Shown one piece after another: positions 18,510 to 28,002 of a stretch of DNA of 64,000 nucleotides (the stretch's first letter is position 1; the number at the start of each line of letters is the position of its first letter). The notes below the pieces were generated by a model that searched no databases, was not told the DNA's origin, and saw nothing but the letters and a program-made list of their open reading frames with translations. A program made the translations under genes and the position numbers. Source of the DNA: Saccharopolyspora gregorii (GTDB lineage Bacteria > Actinomycetota > Actinomycetes > Mycobacteriales > Pseudonocardiaceae); NCBI RefSeq assembly GCF_024734405.1, contig NZ_CP059556.1, positions 3,596,001 to 3,660,000 of the forward strand, in the 5' to 3' direction.

Positions 18510-19433
18510 TCACCGAAGCGCGGCGAGATCCTCCGCGGTCAGCCGCCACCGCGCGGCGGAGACGTTGGCGCGCACCTGCTCAGGACGGGTCGCCCCGGTG
18601 ATCACCGAGCTCACACCTCGCTGCGCGACGAGCCAGGCCACCGCCAGTTCCAGGATCGTGTGGCCTCGTTCCTCGGCGAACGCGGTCAACCGCTCGACCT
18701 CGTCGAAGTTGTCGTCGCTGACGACCTTGTCCGCCAGGAAGCTCAGCTTGTCGAACCGGCTTCCTTCGGGAAACGCTTCGCCCTTGCGGTACTTTCCCGT
18801 CAACAAGCCCGAAGCCAGCGGGAAGTACGGCACCACGCCCAGCCCGCACTGCGACGCGGCAGGCACGATCTCGGTTTCGACACCGCGGTTGAGCAGGTTC
18901 CACTCGATCTGCGTTCCGGTGAACCGCGCCACCGACCTCTGCAGGGACACCTCGGCGGAGCGGTTGATCTGGTCGGCCGAGACGTTCGACGAAGCCACGT
19001 GCAGCACCTTGCCGGTGCGCACCAGCTCGTCCAACGCCTCCAGCGCCTCGTGTTCCGGTGCCTCGGTGTCCGGGTAGTGCTGGTAGTAGACGTCGATCCG
19101 GTCGGTGCGCAACCTCCGCAAGCTGCCCTCGCACGCCTCGCGGATCCGCTTGGCCAAGGCACCCGGTGCGTACGGCTCCTCTGGGGGCCTCGGCAGGAAC
19201 TTCGTCGCGATCACCACGTCATCGCGACGCGAACCCAAGCACTCCCCGATGATCTCCTCCGACCGGCCGCCGCCGTACATCTCGGCGGTGTCCAGGTGCG
19301 TGATGCCGGCTTCCAACGCCGCGTCCAGCACCGCTCGGGAGTCCTCCAACTCCAGCTTCATGCCGAAGTTGTTGCACCCCAGGCCGATCACGGACAACTC
19401 CGGCCCATCGGTTCCGAGCCGACGCTTCTCCAT
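18510..19433 (-). CDS. Aldo/keto reductase
   Basis: 307-aa AKR with the full catalytic tetrad: Asp48 and Tyr53 in HLDTAEMYGGG, Lys78 in VIATKFLP, His119 in YYQHYPD. The late NADP-binding block SSVITGATRPEQV is also present. Start ATG 19433; the upstream open frame belongs to another reading frame of kshB. Last gene of the leftward kshA-small protein-kshB operon (14-bp gap). By context it may reduce or oxidise a keto/hydroxy group of the steroid; some AKRs are 3-alpha-HSDs, but this one has the general actinobacterial AKR pattern. Confidence 0.87.
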   Translation of the reverse strand: MEKRRLGTDGPELSVIGLGCNNFGMKLELEDSRAVLDAALEAGITHLDTAEMYGGGRSEEIIGECLGSRRDDVVIATKFLPRPPEEPYAPGALAKRIREACEGSLRRLRTDRIDVYYQHYPDTEAPEHEALEALDELVRTGKVLHVASSNVSADQINRSAEVSLQRSVARFTGTQIEWNLLNRGVETEIVPAASQCGLGVVPYFPLASGLLTGKYRKGEAFPEGSRFDKLSFLADKVVSDDNFDEVERLTAFAEERGHTILELAVAWLVAQRGVSSVITGATRPEQVRANVSAARWRLTAEDLAALR

Positions 19434-19447
19434 CTTCCACCTTCCAG

Positions 19448-20518
19448 TCATTCGTCGTAGGTGACCGCGACCTCGTCGGTCGCAGGCAACGCCTGGCAGG
19501 CCAGCACCCATCCCTCGGCGAGGTCCTCCGCTTCGAGGACGTCGTTGCGGGTCATGTTCACCTGACCCGCGGTGACCTTGCAGGCGCAGGCGCTGCAGGC
19601 GCCCTCGCGGCAGGAGAACGGCGCATCCAGGCCGTCCGCGCGCAGCACGTCGAGCAGAGGGGCGTTCTTCGGCCAATCCAGCACGTGTCGTTGTCCGTCG
19701 AGGTCGACGGCGACCCGCGCCGCCGGTCCCATCACCGTCTCGACTGGTGGCAGATCCGGTTCCGCGAACGGGTCGCCGGTCAGCGACTCGAACCGCTCCA
19801 CGACCACCCGCTGCACGCTGAGGTCGCGCAGCGCTGCGGTGGCGGCGTCCATGAACGGCGCCGGCCCGCACACGAATGCGGCCGCGCTCGATGCGAACGG
19901 CCGCAGCAGGTCGCGCAACCGTGCTTCGGTGGGCAGGCCTTCCACGGACTCCAGCAGGTGCAGCGTCACCAGTCGGCCGGGGTGTCGTTCTGCCAGTTCG
20001 CGCAACCGCTCAGCGAAGATCACCGAGCGCTCGTCGCGATTGGCGTAGACGAGCACCACCGAACCGGATCCCCGTTCCAGCACGGAACGGACCACCGAGA
20101 ACATCGGCGTGATACCGCTGCCACCGGCGACCAGCAGCAGGTCCGCATCCAGCGACGGGGGAACGAACCGGCCTGACGGGGGCAGGACCCGGAGCCGGTC
20201 ACCCGGCCGCACCTCGTCGCAGATCCAGTTCGACACCAGACCACCCGCCACCCGCTTCACGGTCACGACGAGGGAGTCGTCCACTCCCGGAGCACTGGAC
20301 AGCGAGTAGCAGCGAGCCGCCGCCGGCTCACCGGGCATCCGCACCGTGAGGAACTGCCCCGGTTGATAGCGAAACCGCTCGGAGAGCTCGTCGGGCACGT
20401 CGAAGACCAAGGACTTCGCGTCGGGAGTTTCGGTCACCACGTCCCGCACCACCAGGCTGTGACCCGGACCTTGAGCAACGCTGTTCTCGCTTCCGGTGTC
20501 CGCTGTCGGCACCGTCAC
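19448..20518 (-). CDS. kshB: 3-ketosteroid 9-alpha-hydroxylase reductase KshB
   Basis: 356-aa electron-transfer protein that passes electrons from NADH to KshA. Order: FAD-binding domain with RCYS (69-72), NAD domain with GGSGITPMFS, and C-terminal plant-type [2Fe-2S] domain with cysteines 303, 308, 311 and 341 (CREGACSAC and WVLACQ). GTG 20518 overlaps the upstream 71-aa gene by four bases (GTGA). Domain order and length match KshB; position right after kshA supports the assignment over other phenylacetate-type reductases. Confidence 0.92.
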   Translation of the reverse strand: MTVPTADTGSENSVAQGPGHSLVVRDVVTETPDAKSLVFDVPDELSERFRYQPGQFLTVRMPGEPAAARCYSLSSAPGVDDSLVVTVKRVAGGLVSNWICDEVRPGDRLRVLPPSGRFVPPSLDADLLLVAGGSGITPMFSVVRSVLERGSGSVVLVYANRDERSVIFAERLRELAERHPGRLVTLHLLESVEGLPTEARLRDLLRPFASSAAAFVCGPAPFMDAATAALRDLSVQRVVVERFESLTGDPFAEPDLPPVETVMGPAARVAVDLDGQRHVLDWPKNAPLLDVLRADGLDAPFSCREGACSACACKVTAGQVNMTRNDVLEAEDLAEGWVLACQALPATDEVAVTYDE

Positions 20519-20730
20519 GGCTCCGGCACCTCGATCACCCCGGCCCGGACCGCGTCGTCGATCGACTCGCGCATCTGCGAACACCCCGGCCGCAGCGCTC
20601 GTTCGGTCAGGTCGGTGGGTGTCAGCTCCGCGCAGCGGTTGGCCTCGGTCCACTGGACCGAGGTGTGCGCGAAGCTGTTCTTCTTGACCAGCACGTGATT
20701 TCCGCAGCGGCGGCAGTCGAGAGGTTGCAC
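20515..20730 (-). CDS. Conserved-looking 71-aa CxxC protein between kshA and kshB
   Basis: Small protein starting (GTG) QPLDCRRCGNHVLVKK, with two further cysteines (NRCAELT, RPGCSQM). The CxxC plus later cysteines could bind zinc or an Fe-S cluster. It has a good ribosome site (GGAGA, seven bases) and overlaps kshB by four bases, so it is translated with it. I recognise no function. Its fixed position between oxygenase and reductase suggests a role in assembling or regulating the KshAB system. Confidence 0.65.
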   Translation of the reverse strand: MQPLDCRRCGNHVLVKKNSFAHTSVQWTEANRCAELTPTDLTERALRPGCSQMRESIDDAVRAGVIEVPEP

Positions 20731-20760
20731 GGTGGTTCTCCAGAGTCTTTCCGCCGAGGG

Positions 20761-21963
20761 TCAGCGGGTTCCGGTCTCGGCGGCGCGTTCGGCTTCGAAG
20801 CTCTCCACCGCCGGATCCGAGGTGATCAGCCGTCCCGCGGCGATGTTGTCCTCGACCTCGCGTTGCCAGTACGAGATCGCGCGTTGGGTGTCGATCTCGA
20901 ACTCGAAGCGCTGCGTCATCTCCGGAGTGACGTCCTCGACGTCGACGTAGAACTGCTCGTACCAGCGACGCAGCTGGTAGACCGGCCCGTCCTCCTCGCA
21001 CAGCAGCGGGTTGTCGATCTTGGCCTTGCTCCGCCAGATCTCCACGTCCTGCACGAAGCCCTTCTCCACGCCGGCGGCGAAGGAGCCGGCCATCTCGGCG
21101 GCCTGCTCGTCGGTCATGCCCGCGGGCTTCTTCACGCTCACGCCCCACTGCAGGACGAAGCTCGTCGCCGTCACCGGGTAGTGGCAGTTGATCAGTACCG
21201 TCTCGATCGTGCCCAGCGGCGAGTCGTTCCACAGGTAGTCGATCATGTACGACGGGCCGTAGTAGGCCGCCTCGGATCGGCCGACGGCGTCGTCGCTCTG
21301 GGAATAGTTCGTGCCGATGTCGACGTCCGGGCGCGGCCGCGAGTTCATGTGCTGCGCCGCGATATGCCCTTCGAAGATGTTCTTGAACAACGTCGGGAAC
21401 GAGTAGTGCACGTAGAAGAAGTGCGCCATGTCCACGACGTTGTCGACGATCTCCCGGCAGTGGGAACCCTCGATCTTGATCGAGTTCCAGGTCCACTCGG
21501 TCCAACCCGGATCTCCGAAGGACTCGATCTCCGGGATCGTGACGTCCTCCGGCGGCGGGCTGCCCTGCGGATCGTGCCAGACGAACAGCTGCCCGTTGCG
21601 CTCCAGCACCGTCCACGCGCGGGTGCGGGCGCGCGGCGGAACGCGCTTGGCGTAGGGGATGCTCTGGCAGCGGCCGTTCCCGCCCCAGCGCCAGTCGTGG
21701 AACGGGCAGGCCACCGCGTCGCCCTTCACCTCACCGCGAGTGAGGTCGCCACCCATGTGCCTGCAGTAGGCGTCGAGCACGTTGATCTTCCCGCTGCTGT
21801 CGGCGAAAACCACCAGTTTGGTGCCGAACGCCTCGACCGGGTGCGGTCGGCCGTCCCGGAAATCGGCGGCAAGCCCCAGGCAGTGCCAACCCCGGGCGAA
21901 CCGGGTCGGCGGGGCCACCGCCTCGACGGTCCTGATCTCCTCGTCGGATCCAGTGGTGGTCAT
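20761..21963 (-). CDS. kshA: 3-ketosteroid 9-alpha-hydroxylase oxygenase KshA
   Basis: 400-aa Rieske non-haem iron oxygenase that hydroxylates C9 of 4-androstene- or 1,4-androstadiene-3,17-dione, which together with KstD opens ring B. Rieske ligands are Cys67, His69 (CRHMGGDL), Cys86 and His89 (CPFHDWRWGG); mononuclear iron ligands His181 and His186 lie in DNVVDMAHFFYVHY, with Asp306 in GFVQDVEIW. Numbering and sequence agree with mycobacterial KshA. GGAGG lies five bases before ATG 21963. Divergent from hsaA across a shared palindromic operator. Confidence 0.95.
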   Translation of the reverse strand: MTTTGSDEEIRTVEAVAPPTRFARGWHCLGLAADFRDGRPHPVEAFGTKLVVFADSSGKINVLDAYCRHMGGDLTRGEVKGDAVACPFHDWRWGGNGRCQSIPYAKRVPPRARTRAWTVLERNGQLFVWHDPQGSPPPEDVTIPEIESFGDPGWTEWTWNSIKIEGSHCREIVDNVVDMAHFFYVHYSFPTLFKNIFEGHIAAQHMNSRPRPDVDIGTNYSQSDDAVGRSEAAYYGPSYMIDYLWNDSPLGTIETVLINCHYPVTATSFVLQWGVSVKKPAGMTDEQAAEMAGSFAAGVEKGFVQDVEIWRSKAKIDNPLLCEEDGPVYQLRRWYEQFYVDVEDVTPEMTQRFEFEIDTQRAISYWQREVEDNIAAGRLITSDPAVESFEAERAAETGTR

Positions 21964-22060
21964 CGCTACCTCCGTGTCAGCGGCGCCGCAGACGGCGGAC
22001 GTGGTGCATGCCGACGGTTCGGCGCCGACGCTAAGCGGCGACGCCCGGAGGCTCCATCGT

Positions 22061-22097
22061 TGTTCCCGCTCATCGGGATCCTCCCGATGAGCGGGAA
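22061..22097. promoter_or_regulatory. Perfect inverted pair of steroid boxes between kshA and hsaA
   Basis: A 17-bp arm at 22061-22077 (GTTCCCGCTCATCGGGA) is repeated exactly in inverted form at 22081-22097, three bases apart. Each arm contains the 13-bp near-palindrome CCCGCTCATCGGG. It lies about 100 bp from the kshA start and 83 bp from the hsaA start, in the middle of a divergent promoter region. Single copies or variants occur at 17490, 18432, 25212 and 38584. Confidence 0.75.
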
Positions 22098-22179
22098 CCG
22101 CAGCCCGGCCCGAGTGCTTCCGTCCCTACCGTCTCCACCATCGCCGCCGTGGCGGCCTCACGACGCACCTGGAGGAACC

Positions 22180-23364
22180 ATGACGCACGAAGTCGTGCAG
22201 AAGGTGGAGGCCCTGGGACCGCGGTTCGCGGCTGCCGCGGCCGACACCGAACGGCTGGGCAAGCTCTCGCCCGAGTCCGTGGCCCTGGTCCGCGAAGCAG
22301 GCGTGATGCGGATGCTCCAGCCCAAGGACTTCGGTGGTTTCGCCGCGCACCCGCGCGACTTCGCCGAAGCCGTCATGGCCGTGGCCCGGCGCTGCGGCTC
22401 CACCGGCTGGGTGTGCGGGGTCGGCGGCGTGCACCCGTGGGAGATGGCGCTGTGCGACCGCGAGGTTCAGCACGAGGTGTGGGGCGAGAACCCCGAGACC
22501 TGGATCGCCTCGCCGTACATGCCCAGCGGCGTGGCCGTGCCCACCGACGGCGGCTACGTGCTCAACGGCCGCTGGCAGTTCTCCTCCGGCACCGACCACT
22601 GCGACTGGATCTTCCTGGGAGCACTCGTCGGTGACGCCGACGGCAAGCCGCTCACCCCGCCCAGCGGGTTGCACGTGATCCTGCCTCGCGCGGACTACAC
22701 GATCGTCGAGGACTCCTGGAACGTCGTGGGTCTGGCGGGGACCGGCAGCAAGGACATCGTCGTCGAGAACGCCTTCGTGCCCACCTACCGCACGATCGAC
22801 TCCGCCGAGGTCGCCGAAGGGGAGATCGCCGCCGAACGCGCCGGCCGGACCGAGACCGTCTACCGGCTGCCGTTCTGGTCCATGTTCCCGCTGGGCATCA
22901 CCTCCGCCGTCGTGGGCATCACCGAGGGCGTGCTCGAACACCACCTCGCCTACCAGCGTGACCGGACGATGTCGACGGGGACCAAGGTCAAGGAGGATCC
23001 CTACTCGCTGTACGCGATCTCCGACGCCGCCGCCGAGATCGCCGCGTCCCGCGCCCAACTGCTCGACGGCATCACCCGCCTCTACGACCTGGCCGACGCG
23101 GGCAAGACCATCGCCTTCGAACAGCGGGCCCTGGTGCGGCGCAACCAGATCCGCTGCGCGTGGCGGGCGGTCACCGCCGCCGACCAGATCTTCGCGCGAT
23201 CCGGCGGCAACGCGCTGCGTCTGGACAACCCGATGCAGCGGTTCTGGCGCGATGCCCACGCGGGCCTGCACCACGCGATCCACACCCCGGGGCCGACCTA
23301 TCACACCGCGGCGCTGACCGAGATGGACATCGAACCGTCTCCGGCGCAGCGCGTGATGATCTGA
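22180..23364 (+). CDS. hsaA: 3-HSA 4-hydroxylase oxygenase HsaA
   Basis: 394-aa flavin-dependent monooxygenase of the acyl-CoA dehydrogenase fold. It hydroxylates 3-HSA to the catechol 3,4-DHSA using reduced flavin from HsaB. Supporting strings are MRMLQPKDFGGFAAHP, RRCGSTGWVCGVGGVHPWEM, WQFSSGTDHCDWIFLGALV and the C-terminal GLHHAIHTPGPTYH, all close to mycobacterial HsaA. GGAGG lies four bases before ATG 22180. First gene of the rightward hsaA-hsaD-hsaC operon. Related flavin oxygenases for other phenols exist, but the neighbours settle the assignment. Confidence 0.93.
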   Translation: MTHEVVQKVEALGPRFAAAAADTERLGKLSPESVALVREAGVMRMLQPKDFGGFAAHPRDFAEAVMAVARRCGSTGWVCGVGGVHPWEMALCDREVQHEVWGENPETWIASPYMPSGVAVPTDGGYVLNGRWQFSSGTDHCDWIFLGALVGDADGKPLTPPSGLHVILPRADYTIVEDSWNVVGLAGTGSKDIVVENAFVPTYRTIDSAEVAEGEIAAERAGRTETVYRLPFWSMFPLGITSAVVGITEGVLEHHLAYQRDRTMSTGTKVKEDPYSLYAISDAAAEIAASRAQLLDGITRLYDLADAGKTIAFEQRALVRRNQIRCAWRAVTAADQIFARSGGNALRLDNPMQRFWRDAHAGLHHAIHTPGPTYHTAALTEMDIEPSPAQRVMI

Positions 23365-23393
23365 ACGGCATCGCATTTCGAGGAAGGAGGCGC

Positions 23394-24272
23394 ATGTCCC
23401 TCAGCACCGACGAACTCCGGGAACAGACGTCCCGGACGCTGCCCGGGTCCGAGCCACTGCACTACCACCGGGTCGGCGACGGCCCCGGCCTGTTCCTGGT
23501 CCACGGCAGCGGGCCAGGCGTGTCTGGCTGGGCCAACTTCGGAGCGAACGTGCCGGTGTTCTCCCGCGACCGCACGGTGATCATCCCCGACCAGCCCGGA
23601 TTCGGTGCCAGCCACCGGCCCGACCTCACCGCCGCGCCGTACGCGACGACTTCGGTGGCGGCTCTCCTGCGGATCCTCGACGCCGAAGGACTCGACGTGG
23701 TCGACGTGGTCGGCAACTCGCTGGGCGGGATGGTCGCCACCCACCTGGCGCTGCAGCACCCCGACCGGGTTCGCCGGATGGTGCTGATGGGACCGGGCGG
23801 TATCGCACCACCGCTGCTGGCCCCGCAACCGACCGAGGGAATCCGGCTGCTCATCGAGTTCTGCGAGGATCCCACGCGCGAAAGGCTCGTCGCCTGGATG
23901 CGCGCCATGGTCGGTGACCAGCGCTTCCTCACCGAGGAACGCGTCGAAGAGCGCTGGAAGACCGCCTCCGCCCCAGGCGGTGTCGACTTCGTGCGCGACT
24001 TCTACCGCGCGGCGATGCGCCCCGGTGCCACGGCCGGTACTCCACTCTGGGCCCGGCTCGACGAGATCGCGCACCCGGTGCTGCTGACCTACGGCCGCGA
24101 CGACCGGGTCACACCGCTGGAATCCGCACTGCATCCGCTGCGCACCATGCGCAACGCCGAACTGCACGTCTTCCCCAACTGCGGGCATTGGGCCATGCAG
24201 GAACGCCAGAACGACTTCGAGCGCGTGGTGCTGGAGTTCCTCACCCGCGACGACCGGCAGGAGGATCGATGA
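23394..24272 (+). CDS. hsaD: 4,9-DSHA meta-cleavage-product hydrolase HsaD
   Basis: 292-aa alpha/beta hydrolase that cleaves the C-C bond of 4,9-DSHA to give HIP and 2-hydroxyhexa-2,4-dienoate. Nucleophile Ser109 in VVGNSLGGM, the acid in YGRDDRVTP and the histidine in FPNCGHWAMQ form the triad; HGSGPGVSGWANF is the family's oxyanion region. Strong GGAGG site before ATG 23394. Its stop overlaps the hsaC start (ATGA), so the two are translationally coupled. Confidence 0.93.
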   Translation: MSLSTDELREQTSRTLPGSEPLHYHRVGDGPGLFLVHGSGPGVSGWANFGANVPVFSRDRTVIIPDQPGFGASHRPDLTAAPYATTSVAALLRILDAEGLDVVDVVGNSLGGMVATHLALQHPDRVRRMVLMGPGGIAPPLLAPQPTEGIRLLIEFCEDPTRERLVAWMRAMVGDQRFLTEERVEERWKTASAPGGVDFVRDFYRAAMRPGATAGTPLWARLDEIAHPVLLTYGRDDRVTPLESALHPLRTMRNAELHVFPNCGHWAMQERQNDFERVVLEFLTRDDRQEDR

Positions 24273-25156
24273 CCGACATCAAGGCGCTCGGCTACGTCCG
24301 AGTTCGCGCCACCGACATGCGGGCGTGGAAGGAGTTCGCCGCCGAGGTCATCGGCTTCGCCTTCGGCGACGGACCCGAGCAGGAGGCGCTGTACCTGCGG
24401 GTCGACGAGCGACCGGCGCGGATCGTCGTGCTGCCCGGCGACACCGACCGGGTCGAAGCCGTCGGCTGGGAGGTCGGCGACGGGGCAGCGCTGGCGAGGG
24501 TGCGCGACCAGGTCGAGGCTGTCGGAGTCGCGACCGCACCGCTGTCCCAGGACGAGGCCGACCTGCGCCGCGTCGAGGCAGGATTCACCTTCGACGCGCC
24601 CGGCGGCACCCCGACGGAGATCTTCCACGGTTCCGGACTGGACCACTCGCCGCTGGCGACTCCGCACGGAAACCGGTTCGTCGCGGGCGAGCTCGGTCTC
24701 GGCCACGTCGTCGTGCCGGTCGACGACCTCGACGGCGCGTTTCGGTTCTACGGCGACACCCTCGGCTTTCGCAGCCGCGGCGCGTTCCGGCTGCCCACCC
24801 CGCCCGAGGCCGGACCCGTGCGACTGCGGTTCATGGGTGTCAACCCTCGCCACCACAGCCTGGCCATCCTGCCTTCGCCGGAGCTGAAGTCCCCTGCCCT
24901 GGTGCACATCATGGTCGAGTGCGAAACCCTCGACGAGGTCGGCCGGGCCCTCGACCGGCTCACGGCCAAGGGTTATCACCTGTCCTCCACCTTGGGCAGG
25001 CACACCAACGACAAGATGGTCTCGTTCTACGCCCGCACGCCCGGCGGCTGGGACCTGGAAGTCGGCTGCGACGGCATGCTCGTCGACGACGACCACTACT
25101 CCGCGGCGGAGATCACCGCCGACAGCTACTGGGGACACCAGTGGGACTTCTCCTGA
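24269..25156 (+). CDS. hsaC: 3,4-DHSA extradiol dioxygenase HsaC
   Basis: 295-aa type I extradiol dioxygenase (two-domain VOC fold) that opens ring A of 3,4-DHSA by meta cleavage. The Fe(II) ligands are His146 (LGLGHVVVPV), His213 (LVHIMVEC) and Glu264 (WDLEVGCDG); further active-site residues lie in GRHTNDKMVSFY. Length and ligand spacing match HsaC. The start overlaps hsaD. Followed by a strong hairpin at 25178-25212. Confidence 0.94.
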   Translation: MTDIKALGYVRVRATDMRAWKEFAAEVIGFAFGDGPEQEALYLRVDERPARIVVLPGDTDRVEAVGWEVGDGAALARVRDQVEAVGVATAPLSQDEADLRRVEAGFTFDAPGGTPTEIFHGSGLDHSPLATPHGNRFVAGELGLGHVVVPVDDLDGAFRFYGDTLGFRSRGAFRLPTPPEAGPVRLRFMGVNPRHHSLAILPSPELKSPALVHIMVECETLDEVGRALDRLTAKGYHLSSTLGRHTNDKMVSFYARTPGGWDLEVGCDGMLVDDDHYSAAEITADSYWGHQWDFS

Positions 25157-25177
25157 CCGAACCACGCTCCTCCTGAT

Positions 25178-25212
25178 GAGGCCCGCGGCGTCTCCCGACC
25201 GCCGCGGGCCTC
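25178..25212 (+). terminator. Hairpin after hsaC
   Basis: GAGGCCCGCGGCG (25178-25190) is perfectly complementary to CGCCGCGGGCCTC (25200-25212), loop nine bases. There is no T-run. It lies 22 bases after the hsaC stop and abuts a regulatory palindrome before hsaG, so it may partly terminate the hsaADC transcript. Confidence 0.5.
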
Positions 25213-25224
25213 CCGCTGAGCGGG
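25212..25224. promoter_or_regulatory. Steroid-box palindrome upstream of hsaG
   Basis: CCCGCTGAGCGGG, a perfect palindrome about a single central base, 43 bp before the hsaG start. Its half-sites CCCGCT and AGCGGG occur in the kshA/hsaA operator, consistent with the same regulator controlling hsaGFE. Confidence 0.5.
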
Positions 25225-25267
25225 CAGGAACCCGCTACAGCGCCGTCGGGGATGTGAAAGTGCCGTC

Positions 25268-26176
25268 ATGGCGGAGAATCGAGTGACAGCGGCGATCGTC
25301 GGACCGGGCAACATCGGGACCGACCTACTGGCGAAGCTGGCCCGCAGCGATCTCATCGATGTGCGGTACGTGGTCGGTGTGGTGGAGTCCGACGGCCTCG
25401 CCCGAGCACGCGATCAAGGCGTGGAGGCCTCCGCGGAAGGCGTGGACTGGCTGCTTCGGCAGGACCCGCTGCCCGAGATCGTGTTCGAGGCGACCTCGGC
25501 GAAGGCCCACCTCGCCAACGCCCCGCGCTACGCGGACGCCGACATCCAGGCGGTGGACCTGACCCCGGCGCACCTCGGACCGATGGTCTGCCCGCCGGTC
25601 AACGGAACCGAGCACCTCGACGCCCGGAACGTCTCGATGATCACCTGCGGTGGCCAGGCCACGATCCCGGTGGTGCACGCGGTCTCGCGCGTGACTCCGG
25701 TGACCTACGCCGAGATCGTCGCTTCGGTGTCGTCGCGCTCGGCCGGACCCGGCACGCGGGCCAACATCGACGAGTTCACCCGCACCACCTCCGGTGCGGT
25801 CGCCGAGGTCGGTGGTGCCGAGGAGGGCAAGGCGATCATCATCCTCAACCCGATCGAACCGCCGATGATCATGCGCGACACCGTGTTCTGCATGATCCGC
25901 CCGGATGCCGACCAGGACGCGATCACCGCCTCCGTGCACGCGATGGTCGCCGAGGTCCAGCAGTACGTCCCCGGCTACACCCTGCGCGCCGAGCCGCAGT
26001 TCGACCGGCCGCGCCCGGGGTGGAACGGCAACGCCCGCGTGGCGATGTTCCTGGAGGTCGCGGGCAACGGCGACTACCTGCCGCCCTACGCGGGCAATCT
26101 CGACATCATGACCGCCGCCGCGGCCCGCACCGGAGAGCAGATGGCCGCCGCCCGCACGAACGGAGCACAGGCATGA
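25268..26176 (+). CDS. hsaG: Acylating aldehyde dehydrogenase HsaG
   Basis: 302-aa NAD- and CoA-dependent acetaldehyde/propionaldehyde dehydrogenase. It forms a channelling complex with HsaF and turns the aldehyde from the aldolase into acyl-CoA. The N-terminal Rossmann motif [13 protein letters not shown], catalytic cysteine in [10 protein letters not shown], and [15 protein letters not shown] are typical. It overlaps hsaF by four bases. BphJ/DmpF paralogues from aromatic pathways have the same signature; the hsa neighbours support the steroid role. Confidence 0.93.
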   Translation: MAENRVTAAIVGPGNIGTDLLAKLARSDLIDVRYVVGVVESDGLARARDQGVEASAEGVDWLLRQDPLPEIVFEATSAKAHLANAPRYADADIQAVDLTPAHLGPMVCPPVNGTEHLDARNVSMITCGGQATIPVVHAVSRVTPVTYAEIVASVSSRSAGPGTRANIDEFTRTTSGAVAEVGGAEEGKAIIILNPIEPPMIMRDTVFCMIRPDADQDAITASVHAMVAEVQQYVPGYTLRAEPQFDRPRPGWNGNARVAMFLEVAGNGDYLPPYAGNLDIMTAAAARTGEQMAAARTNGAQA

Positions 26177-27201
26177 GCGCCCGACCGCCGCTGGCCCACG
26201 ACGTCCGCATCATCGACACCACGCTGCGCGACGGTTCGCACGCCATGGCACACCGGTTCACCGAAGCCCAGGTCCGAGACACCGTCCGGGCGCTGGACTC
26301 CGCCGGAGTGGAGGTCATCGAGGTCACCCACGGCGACGGGCTCGGCGGTTCCTCGTTCAACTACGGCTTCTCGCACACCGACGAGAGGCACCTGATCGCA
26401 GCCGCCCGCGAAGAGGCCGTGCAGGCGAAGATCGCCGTGCTGCTCGTACCGGGCATCGGAACGGTCGAACACCTCAAGATGGCCCGTGACTCCGGCGCCG
26501 ACATGGTCCGCGTGGCCACGCACTGCACCGAGGCTGACGTGTCCCCGCAGCACTTCGAGGCAGCGCGCGAGCTGGGCATGGAGACCGCCGGGTTCCTCAT
26601 GATGGCCCACCGCACCAGCCCGGAGGACCTGGCCGAGCAGGCGCGCATCATGGTCGACGCCGGCTGCCAGGCCCCGTACTGCACCGACTCCGCGGGCGCG
26701 CTGCTGATGCACGAGGCGCGCGACCGCTTCGAAGCGCTGATCACCGAGGTCGGCGACCAGGCGTGGATCGGCTACCACGGGCACCAGAACCTCAGCTTCG
26801 GTGTCGCGAACTCGGTGATCGCCCAGGAGGTCGGTGTGCGCTACATCGACGGCTCGCTGTGCGCGCTGGGCGCGGGTGCCGGCAACTCCCCCACCGAGGT
26901 CCTGGCCGCGGTCTTCGACCGCCTCGGCGTGACCACTGGACTGGACGTGATGGGTCTGCTGCACGCCGCTGAGGAGGTCGTGCGCCCGTACCTGAACCGG
27001 TGGCCGAAGATGGACCGCAACGCGATCGTGCAGGGCTGGGCCGGGGTGTACTCGTCGTTCCTGCTGCACGCCGAGACCGCCGCGGAGCGCTACGGCGTGC
27101 CCGCGCACGAGATCCTCAAGCGCTGCGGTGAGCTCGGTTACGTCGGCGGCCAGGAGGACATGATCATCGACGTCGCGCTGTCCCTGGCGGCCGACCGGTG
27201 A
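26173..27201 (+). CDS. hsaF: 4-hydroxy-2-oxovalerate/oxohexanoate aldolase HsaF
   Basis: 342-aa class II pyruvate aldolase with a TIM-barrel domain. Metal/catalytic motifs are [17 protein letters not shown] near the N-terminus and [16 protein letters not shown]; a C-terminal communication domain ([20 protein letters not shown]) contacts HsaG. It splits 4-hydroxy-2-oxohexanoate to pyruvate and propanal. Start and stop both overlap neighbours by four bases, giving a tightly coupled GFE unit. Confidence 0.93.
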   Translation: MSARPPLAHDVRIIDTTLRDGSHAMAHRFTEAQVRDTVRALDSAGVEVIEVTHGDGLGGSSFNYGFSHTDERHLIAAAREEAVQAKIAVLLVPGIGTVEHLKMARDSGADMVRVATHCTEADVSPQHFEAARELGMETAGFLMMAHRTSPEDLAEQARIMVDAGCQAPYCTDSAGALLMHEARDRFEALITEVGDQAWIGYHGHQNLSFGVANSVIAQEVGVRYIDGSLCALGAGAGNSPTEVLAAVFDRLGVTTGLDVMGLLHAAEEVVRPYLNRWPKMDRNAIVQGWAGVYSSFLLHAETAAERYGVPAHEILKRCGELGYVGGQEDMIIDVALSLAADR

Positions 27202-27986
27202 CCCCCGAACTGGCACGGCAGCGCGCCCTGGCGCTGTACCGGGCTCGGGCGACGCGCGAGCCGATCGCCCCGTTCACCGACGAGGATCCGACGCTGGGCA
27301 TGGACGAGGGCTACGCCATCCAGCGCGAGCTGGTGTCGATGCTCCTGGCCGATGGAGACGACATCATCGGGCACAAGGTCGGGGTGACCTCGGCACCCAT
27401 GCAGCGGATGCTCGGCGTCAACTCCCCCGACCACGGACCGGTCCTGGCTTCCACCCGATACCGCGACGGCGGCACCGTGAGCCTGCGCGGGTTCATCGCG
27501 CCGAAGATCGAGGCCGAGATCGTGTTCGTGCTCGGGACTCGTCTGGAGGGGCCGGACGTGACGGTGGAGCAGGCGCGGCAGGCCATCAGCGGGGTCGTGG
27601 CCGGGTTGGAGATCGTGGACTCGCGGATCGCGGACTGGCGGATCGAGCTGGCCGACACGGTCGCCGACCTGGCCTCCAACGGCGCCCTCGCGCTGTCGGA
27701 CCGGGTCGTCCCGTTCGACGAGGTCGCCGATCCCCGGTTGGTGGGAATGGTGCTGTCCCGCAACGGAAACCTCGTCGACACCGGGGCCGGGGCTGCCGCG
27801 CTGGGCGACCCGGTCGCGGTGGTGGCCTGGCTCGCCAACGTCCTCGCCCGCAACGGCGTCGTGCTCGAACCCGGTCACCTGGTGATGACCGGGGCTCTGC
27901 ACGCGGCGGTCCCGATGTCCGAGGGCGACGAGTTCCTCGCCGAGTTCGACCGCCTCGGCACCGTCCGCCTCAACGTCGGCCCGTAG
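27198..27986 (+). CDS. hsaE: 2-hydroxyhexa-2,4-dienoate hydratase HsaE
   Basis: 262-aa fumarylacetoacetase-fold hydratase that adds water to the dienoate released by HsaD, giving the HsaF substrate. Recognisable strings are GHKVGVTSAPMQRMLGV, APKIEAEIVFVLG, GLEIVDSRIADW and VMTGALHAAVPMSEGDEF. GTG 27198 overlaps the hsaF stop. Last gene of the hsaGFE unit; it converges on the ferredoxin reductase gene 16 bp away. Confidence 0.92.
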   Translation: MTPELARQRALALYRARATREPIAPFTDEDPTLGMDEGYAIQRELVSMLLADGDDIIGHKVGVTSAPMQRMLGVNSPDHGPVLASTRYRDGGTVSLRGFIAPKIEAEIVFVLGTRLEGPDVTVEQARQAISGVVAGLEIVDSRIADWRIELADTVADLASNGALALSDRVVPFDEVADPRLVGMVLSRNGNLVDTGAGAAALGDPVAVVAWLANVLARNGVVLEPGHLVMTGALHAAVPMSEGDEFLAEFDRLGTVRLNVGP

Positions 27987-28002
27987 GTCGCCGCGGGCAT
28001 CG

